Shown here piece by piece: positions 59,534-64,000 of a stretch of DNA of 64,000 bases. Position 1 is the stretch's first letter. Each line of letters starts with the position of its first letter. Source of the DNA: Microtetraspora niveoalba. GTDB lineage: Bacteria; Actinomycetota; Actinomycetes; Streptosporangiales; Streptosporangiaceae. A program made the position numbers and the translations under genes. The notes beneath the pieces are model-generated. The model did not search any database and had not been told where the DNA came from. It saw only the letters and a program-made list of their open reading frames with translations. Location of the stretch: positions 62,001-126,000 of the forward strand of contig NZ_BBYM01000020.1 in assembly GCF_001570405.1 (NCBI RefSeq), in the 5' to 3' direction.

Positions 59534-60025
59534 TTACGGGACAAGCGGGTTGTTCTGGTTGGCGGCGCCGGCAGCGTTGCCGGTGCCGCCGGTGCCGCCG
59601 TTGGCGTTGGCGTTGGTGGAGCCGGAGATGGCGCCGCCGTTGCCGCCGTTGCCGCCGCGGGCCAGGACGAGCTGGGCGAGGATGTCCTCGGCCAGGATGT
59701 CGCGGACGTCGCGGCCATCCTCACGGAACGGCTCGCGCTCGCGCTCCCGCGGGATCTGCAGGCGGATGTTGTTGATCACGTGCTGGCGCTGGCGCTGCTG
59801 CTGGCGCTGGTGCTCACGCTGGTGCTGGCGGAGGCGGTTGTGGTTGCGGTTCCAGTTGCGGTTGTGGCTGCGGCCACCCCAGCCGCCGCACCCGCCGCCG
59901 CCGCAGCCGACCTGGATGACGCCGGCGTTCGCCGTGGTGGCCGTGGCGGCGCCCAGGGCGACGGCTCCACCGGTCAGCGCGGTGCTGACGGCCAGCAGCC
60001 CCAGGAGGTTCTTGAACTTGGGCAT
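59534..60025 (-). CDS. Array gene 5: small secreted Cys-Gly / Asn-Arg-rich protein
   Basis: A 163-residue paralogue from ATG 60025. Signal MPKFKNLLGLLAVSTALTGG to ANA; mature GVIQVGCGGGGCGGWGGRSH, then NRNWNRNHNRLRQHQREHQ, HVINNIRLQIPRERERE. An insertion PFREDGRDVRDILAEDILAQLVLA duplicates the DILA helix motif. Tail GGNGGNGGAISGSTNANANG...NQNNPLVP. The Cys spacing (CGGGGCGGWGG) differs from genes 2-4. Two Cys. Confidence 0.82.
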   Translation of the reverse strand: MPKFKNLLGLLAVSTALTGGAVALGAATATTANAGVIQVGCGGGGCGGWGGRSHNRNWNRNHNRLRQHQREHQRQQQRQRQHVINNIRLQIPREREREPFREDGRDVRDILAEDILAQLVLARGGNGGNGGAISGSTNANANGGTGGTGNAAGAANQNNPLVP

Positions 60026-60130
60026 TGCGATTCTCCCTTGGAAGGAATTGATTTGCCCCGGCACTCTGGAATTCCGGGAATTTTCTCGGAAGCGTGCCCG
60101 GATGACCCTTGCCGGATCATCTCCACGGTG

Positions 60131-60167
60131 TCTCTGATTTCCGTCCGTGTCGGGCGGCAAACGGTGG
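60131..60167 (-). promoter_or_regulatory. Conserved leader element of array gene 5
   Basis: 106-142 nt upstream of the ATG: CGTTTGCCG, spacer, ACGGAAATCAGAGA. A second conserved box with core AGCGACAAGCA lies at 60186-60202. Confidence 0.6.
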
Positions 60168-60354
60168 TTGGCGGCTCTTAGTCTTTGCTTGTCGCTCTAT
60201 TAATGAAGTAGGTCGGTTGAAGTTGATTTGCCACTGATGCCCCTTATGTCGGAATTTCTGGGGGAGCAATCGGTGCGGATCGCCCCGTGGCGAGGGGCCG
60301 CGCCCGCTCGGCCCGTGCCGTACGAACAGGGGGACGGGGCGGTCAAAAAAAGAA

Positions 60355-60381
60355 ATCCGGCCGGCGAGACGCCGGCCGGAT
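60355..60381 (-). terminator. Terminator of array gene 6
   Basis: A perfect 12-bp stem (ATCCGGCCGGCG, 60355-60366 with 60370-60381) followed on the minus strand by a T-rich run (TTTCTTTTTTT), a classic intrinsic terminator. Confidence 0.9.
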
Positions 60382-60597
60382 GAATGTGATTTCCATGTGG
60401 ATGGGATGACGGCTCGCGGACGGGAGGCGCGCCGCCGTCCCTATGAGAGTCGTCCCTATGAGAATCGTCGAGAACGTACGTGCTTTCCGGACGGTGAACG
60501 GGAGTCGGCGCCTCGCCCGCGTTACGTGCCCTGATCCCGTGCGCGCGGCGCGGAGCCGTCGGTCCGGCCGTGCTCCCGCCTCGGTGGGTGCGGCGGC

Positions 60598-60963
60598 TCA
60601 GTCGAGGACTCGGAATTCGCGGACGATGTCCCTGCCGTTGGAGCTCGACGTGGTGGTGGCGGTCGGCGGCAGGTTGCGGTCGGCCGGGACGACGACGTCG
60701 TTGATCAGGAACTGCGTCTGCTCCTGGTTCTGCTTCTGCTCCTTGTGCTGGCTCTGGTTCTTGTTGTTCCAGTTGCGGTTCCAGCCGTTCCCACAGCCGC
60801 CGCCGCCGCAGCCGCCGTCGCACCAGCCGTCGCCGCAGCCGTCGACCCGGACCATGCCGGCGTTCGCCGCGGTGGTGGTGGTCGCCGCGCCGAGCGCGAC
60901 GGCGCCCGTGATCATCGCGGCGCCGGTGGCGAGAAGCCCGGCGAGTCTTGTGAACTTGGGCAT
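60598..60963 (-). CDS. Array gene 6: most diverged paralogue, four cysteines
   Basis: A 121-residue member. The signal peptide is altered (MPKFTRLAGLLATGAAMITG...ANA). Mature part GMVRVDGCGDGWCDGGCGGGGCGNGW has four Cys; the basic tract is replaced by NRNWNNKNQSQHKEQKQNQEQTQ (Lys/Gln rather than Arg/His). The family motif becomes FLINDVVVP, and the tail is PTATTTSSSNGRDIVREFRVLD. It shows which parts are under constraint: Cys-Gly cluster, polar tract, (V/L)IN(N/D). Ribosome site AAGGAGAAACGCA. Confidence 0.8.
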   Translation of the reverse strand: MPKFTRLAGLLATGAAMITGAVALGAATTTTAANAGMVRVDGCGDGWCDGGCGGGGCGNGWNRNWNNKNQSQHKEQKQNQEQTQFLINDVVVPADRNLPPTATTTSSSNGRDIVREFRVLD

Positions 60964-61072
60964 TGCGTTTCTCCTTCGAAAGGAATGCGTTCGCCCTCCC
61001 GGTCCGGCGTTTCGGAGATTTCCGGGTCGCCGCGGAGGACGGCGGAGCGACCTCGGTGATCACTCCCGCGGG

Positions 61073-61109
61073 TCTGTGATTTCCTTCCGTATCGAGCGGC
61101 AAACGATGG
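61073..61109 (-). promoter_or_regulatory. Conserved leader element of array gene 6
   Basis: 110-146 nt upstream of the ATG: CGTTTGCCG, spacer, GGAAATCACAGA. The AGCGACAAGCA box is at 61128-61144. Confidence 0.6.
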
Positions 61110-61216
61110 TTGGCCGCTCTTAGGCGCTGCTTGTCGCTCTATTACTAATGTTGCGATGATAAACGCAGATTTGCGGGAACTCGCGAGATATGTCCGAGTT
61201 GGAGAGGCGCGCAAAA

Positions 61217-61243
61217 ATCCGGCCGGCGAGATGCCGGCCGGAT
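61217..61243 (-). terminator. Terminator of array gene 7
   Basis: An 11-bp stem ATCCGGCCGGC (61217-61227 with 61233-61243), followed on the minus strand by TTTT. Nearly the same stem as gene 6. Confidence 0.88.
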
Positions 61244-61460
61244 CGGACGCTATTTCCCGGCGAGGGCCGCGGATGGCCGCCCTCCTCGGAGCCCCGCGCC
61301 CACCGGGCCGGGTTCCGCCTCTCCTCCGGGATTCGGGATGTCAACTCGTCAGGCGTGCCCGCGCCCTCCGCGGCCTTCCGCCTCCTGCTGCGAGGCCGTA
61401 CGGCCCCGGAGGAACGCGGGCACGTGGGATCACTTCTCGCCGGCGCCGGCGGGCGGCTCC

Positions 61461-61832
61461 TTAGATGCCGTCGTCGTCGCCTTCGCCGTCGAGCACGGCG
61501 GCGTTGGACAGGATCTCCGGCAGGTCGTCGTCGAACTCCTCACCGTCGCGGCCCACGCGGATGTTGTTGATCACGTGCTGGCGCTGGCGCTGGTGCTCGG
61601 TCTGACGCTCGTGCTGACGCTGGTGGTTGCGGTTGTGGTTGCGGTTGTGGTTGCGGTTGTGGCCGCGGCCACCCCAGCCGCCGCCGCAGCCGCCGCCGCA
61701 GCCGCCGCCCCAGGTCTGGACGACGGAGGCGCTCGCCGCGGTGGTGGTGGCGGCGGCGCCGAGCGCGACGGCTCCGCCGGTCAGCGCCGTGCTGATGGCG
61801 AGAAGCCCGACGACGTTCTTGAACTTGGGCAT
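61461..61832 (-). CDS. Array gene 7: secreted paralogue with acidic tail
   Basis: A 123-residue member from ATG 61832. Signal MPKFKNVVGLLAISTALTGG to ASA; mature SVVQTWGGGCGGGCGGGWGG, RGHNRNHNRNHNRNHQRQHE, HVINNIRVGRDG. In contrast to genes 2-5 the C-terminus is acidic (EEFDDDLPEILSNAAVLDGEGDDDGI), so the protein is polarised: basic middle, acidic end. Two Cys, with the highest His content of the array. The spacing of the CGGGCGGGW cluster is kept. Confidence 0.82.
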   Translation of the reverse strand: MPKFKNVVGLLAISTALTGGAVALGAAATTTAASASVVQTWGGGCGGGCGGGWGGRGHNRNHNRNHNRNHQRQHERQTEHQRQRQHVINNIRVGRDGEEFDDDLPEILSNAAVLDGEGDDDGI

Positions 61833-61932
61833 AGCGATTCTCCCTTGAAAGGAATTGATTTGCCCGACACTCTGACGTTCTCCGAATTCGGAGAATTCGC
61901 GGATGACCCTTACGTGGATCATCTTCGCGTCG

Positions 61933-61965
61933 TCTAGATTTCCTTCGGCGTCGAGCGATAAACGG
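61933..61965 (-). promoter_or_regulatory. Conserved leader element of array gene 7
   Basis: 101-133 nt upstream of the ATG: CGTTTATCG, spacer, GGAAATCTAGA. The second box (AATAAAGCGACAAGCG) is at 61987-62003. Confidence 0.6.
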
Positions 61966-62062
61966 TGATCGGAGGCTTTTGCCGTCCGCTTGTCGCTTTA
62001 TTGGAGACGTTGCGCGATTACTGCTACTTATGCGGTGATGTGCGCTATATGTCGCAATTGCG

Positions 62063-62130
62063 CCCTATGGTGAACGCCCTGAGGGGCGGGCGTGCGCCCC
62101 TATGGCGAACGCCCTGATGAGTGGGCGGGG
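62063..62130. repeat. 35-bp imperfect direct repeat downstream of array gene 8
   Basis: CCCTATGG(T/C)GAACGCCCTGA occurs at 62063-62082 and 62098-62117, period 35, followed in each by a G-rich stretch. It lies between the gene 8 terminator and the gene 7 promoter region. Confidence 0.7.
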
Positions 62131-62141
62131 AACGCGAAAAG

Positions 62142-62176
62142 ACCACCCGGTCGGCGGTGTACGCCGACCGGGTGGT
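62142..62176 (-). terminator. Terminator of array gene 8
   Basis: A perfect 15-bp stem (62142-62156 with 62162-62176, 5-nt loop) followed on the minus strand by CTTTTCGCG, about 200 nt beyond the stop of gene 8. Confidence 0.85.
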
Positions 62177-62379
62177 CCCGGTCTTGCTGTGGTGAGGGCT
62201 CCCGCGACTCCTCATTGCGGGAGCCCTCGGGTGTCATCGCGGTGGATCACCGTCCACCGCCCCGTGTAGTGCTCTCGTTCTTCCGTCGTGCCCGCGCTCT
62301 CCGTGAGGCTCGCGTCCGGCCGGAACCGCGGCTCCGGTGGAGCGTGGGCACGTCACGAATCCTTCGTCGCCTCCGTTGT

Positions 62380-62706
62380 TTAGAAGTCGTCGAAGCCCCG
62401 GTCGAAGCCCCGGTCGCGCTCACGGCCGACGCGGATGTTGTTGATCACGAACTGGCGCTGGTTCTGGTTCTGACGGTTGGTCTGGTGCTGACGGTTGTGG
62501 TTCCGGTTGAAGTTGCGGTTGTGGTTGCGGTTGCGGCCGCGGCCACCCCAGCCCCCGCCGCAGCCACCGCCGCAGCCGCCACACCCGACCTGGACCACGC
62601 CGGCGTTCGCCGCGGTGGTGGTGGTCGCCGCGCCGAGCGCCACGGCACCGCCGGTCAGCGCCGTGCTGATGGCGAGCCCCGCGATGACACTCTTGAACTT
62701 GGGCAT
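62380..62706 (-). CDS. Array gene 8: shortest secreted paralogue
   Basis: A 108-residue member, first in transcriptional order. Signal MPKFKSVIAGLAISTALTGG to ANA; mature GVVQVGCGGCGGGCGGGWGG (three Cys), RGRNRNHNRNFNRNHNRQHQ, TNRQNQNQRQFVINNIRVGRERDRGFDRGFDDF. It ends soon after the VINNI motif with a short RGFD repeat. The ribosome site is AAGGGGGAAACGCA. It may be close to the minimal unit: signal, Cys-Gly cluster, Asn/Arg tract, VINNI. Confidence 0.82.
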   Translation of the reverse strand: MPKFKSVIAGLAISTALTGGAVALGAATTTTAANAGVVQVGCGGCGGGCGGGWGGRGRNRNHNRNFNRNHNRQHQTNRQNQNQRQFVINNIRVGRERDRGFDRGFDDF

Positions 62707-62806
62707 TGCGTTTCCCCCTTGAAAGGAATGGTCGCCCCGTTTTTCGACGTTTTTCAAATGCCTCTGAAAAACGACTCGGATGTCACTGGATGGTGCATCC
62801 TGGTTG

Positions 62807-62839
62807 TCTTGATTTCCGTGCAGAGCGCCCGACAAACGG
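62807..62839 (-). promoter_or_regulatory. Conserved leader element of array gene 8
   Basis: 101-133 nt upstream of the ATG: CGTTTGTCG, spacer, CGGAAATCAAGA. The second box (AATAAAGCGACAAGCG) is at 62861-62877. Confidence 0.6.
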
Positions 62840-62995
62840 CAATCGTGCGCTTTTACTCCGCGCTTGTCGCTTTATTGACGATGTTGAACTCTTATTGCTG
62901 ATTATGATGTGATATGTCCCGTAATGTCCGATTTAGGATGGCGGGGTGGGGGAGGGCGATATCGTCGGAAGCGGCGGGTGGACAGAGGAGGACGC

Positions 62996-63898
62996 GTGGG
63001 TGCCGAGCCGATTCCGGACTGGCCGGGAGAGCTGATCGAGCTGGGAGACACGCGGATCCACGTACGGGCGACACCGAGCGGACCTGAGGAGCGGGCGGTG
63101 TTCGTCCACGGGCTCGCGGGCTCCGCCACCAACTGGACCGACCTGATGGGCGAGCTGGCCGGCGAGGTCAGCGGCCGGGCCCTCGACCTGCCCGGAGCGG
63201 GCTTCTCGCCGGCGCCCCCCGACGGCGACTACTCGGTGGACGGCCACGCCCGCGCGGTCGTCGCGCTGATCGAGCACCTCGGCGGCCCGGTCCACCTGTT
63301 CGGCAACTCTCTCGGCGGCGCGGTGTCCGTACGCGTCGCGGCCACCCGGCCCGAACTGGTCAGGTCGCTCGTCCTCGTGTCACCCGCGCTGCCCGACCTG
63401 CTCCCCAGGTACGGCCCGGCCCGCGTGGCCGTCTCGGCCGCCCCGCGCGTCGGGGAGTGGGCGATCCGGCGGATGAGCGCGGTCCCCGCCGAGCGGCGGG
63501 TCCGGGCGACGCTCGGCATGTGCTACGCCGACGTCGGCCGCGTCCACCCGGAACGCGTACGGCTCGCCGTGGAGGAGCTGCGCCGCCGGGACGCGCTGGA
63601 GCACGCGGGCCAGGCGCTGGTCGGCTCCGCCAGGGGCATCGTGGGCGAGTACTTCCGCACCGGGCCGGACAACCTGTGGCGGCAGGCCGCCCGGGTGACC
63701 GCGCCCACGCTGGTGATCCACGGCCTCAGGGACCGGCTCGTGGACGCCCGGATGGCGCGGCGCGCCGGACGCGCGTTCCCCGATGTGCGTCTCGTCACAA
63801 TCCCCAACGCCGGGCACGTCGCGCAGATGGAGTTTCCCGGGATCGTGGCCCGCGAGGCCGCCCGGCTGATCGCCGAGACACGCGTACGCGCCGGGTGA
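62996..63898 (+). CDS. Alpha/beta hydrolase upstream of moeZ
   Basis: A 300-residue hydrolase from GTG 62996, chosen because GAGGAGGA stands 5 nt upstream; longer in-frame starts have none. Oxyanion region AVFVHGLAGSATNWTDLMGEL, nucleophile elbow VHLFGNSLGGAVSVRVA (GNSLGG), acid in LVIHGLRDRLVDARM, histidine in IPNAGHVAQMEFP. No signal peptide, so cytoplasmic. Substrate unknown. It is divergent from the array and, in the usual actinobacterial order, belongs with the TetR/DUF3107 block 10 kb away. Confidence 0.9.
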   Translation: MGAEPIPDWPGELIELGDTRIHVRATPSGPEERAVFVHGLAGSATNWTDLMGELAGEVSGRALDLPGAGFSPAPPDGDYSVDGHARAVVALIEHLGGPVHLFGNSLGGAVSVRVAATRPELVRSLVLVSPALPDLLPRYGPARVAVSAAPRVGEWAIRRMSAVPAERRVRATLGMCYADVGRVHPERVRLAVEELRRRDALEHAGQALVGSARGIVGEYFRTGPDNLWRQAARVTAPTLVIHGLRDRLVDARMARRAGRAFPDVRLVTIPNAGHVAQMEFPGIVAREAARLIAETRVRAG

Positions 63899-63981
63899 CC
63901 TCCCGATTGGGGAATGCGGAAGGGCCCCGGTTAGGTTGTCACTAGATGCTTGTGATGACCCCCTGAAACGGGAGTGGGACT

Positions 63982-64000
63982 GTGTCGTTGCCACCGCTGG
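63982..64000 (+). CDS. moeZ: Start of probable moeZ (adenylyltransferase/sulfurtransferase), cut by window end
   Basis: Only six codons are visible: GTG then S-L-P-P-L, with GGGAG 8 nt upstream. VSLPPLVEPA is the usual beginning of actinobacterial MoeZ, and moeZ follows an alpha/beta hydrolase in this gene order. The call rests on these two points only. Confidence 0.45.

Noticed and set aside
55311-62706. Array genes as RiPP precursors
   Set aside because: The leaders are classic Sec signal peptides, the cores are long and Arg/Asn-rich, and no modifying enzyme, peptidase or transporter gene is within reach in the window.
55776-62877. Array leader as a known riboswitch (c-di-AMP ydaO type or c-di-GMP type)
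   Set aside because: The conserved blocks do not match the consensus cores of those riboswitches as I know them; a search with Rfam models would settle it.

Overview
The window is about 70% GC throughout, uses GTG and TTG starts freely, and has many genes whose -10 box lies only 6-8 bases from the start codon (leaderless transcripts). It carries mycothiol (mshB), diaminopimelate (dapC, dapE), SigE/RseA/HtrA/TatB and Ku/LigD-polymerase genes. This is a chromosomal segment of a filamentous actinomycete. Protein wording resembles Streptosporangiaceae (Microbispora/Streptosporangium/Nonomuraea type), but that family-level placement is inference.

Layout. 1-19.9 kb is accessory-like: a Clp-N/HTH pair with a doubled palindromic operator, a heterodimeric ABC exporter, an S9 peptidase, mshB, a CysRS-like remnant, and a three-gene operon in which a UvrD-type helicase with a RelE/ParE-like N-terminus sits between two paralogous large DNA-binding-like proteins. 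20.0-39 kb follows an order conserved across actinobacteria (from memory, the M. tuberculosis Rv1177-Rv1232c order): fdxA, dapC, dapE, LOG proteins, a DHPS-like remnant, a DivIVA-like protein, tag, DUF3117, O-methyltransferase, sigE-rseA-htrA-tatB, mrp, DUF1003, MgtE-N/CBS. 39-48.5 kb holds bioY, a malyl-CoA lyase-like enzyme, CPBP and Asp-box membrane proteins, Nudix, a degenerate MBL protein and an Fe-S RecB-family nuclease. 48.7-52.8 kb is a second conserved block (DEAD-box helicase, ferritin-like protein, DUF3107, TetR), which resumes at 63 kb with an alpha/beta hydrolase and the first codons of a probable moeZ.

The strongest candidate for an undescribed system lies between these two halves of the second block. 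After a NHEJ pair (standalone LigD polymerase domain and Ku), there are eight tandem, same-strand paralogous genes (55.3-62.7 kb) for small secreted proteins. Each has a near-invariant Sec signal peptide, a Cys-Gly cluster, an Asn/Arg/His/Gln tract, a VINNI-type motif and a variable C-terminus. Each gene is its own transcription unit, with a conserved 5' leader about 105-140 nt upstream of the start, a long 3' UTR and a strong hairpin terminator. In three copies the 3' UTR hairpins show compensatory base changes. I do not recognise the protein family.

No tRNA, rRNA, CRISPR array, transposase or integrase was seen.
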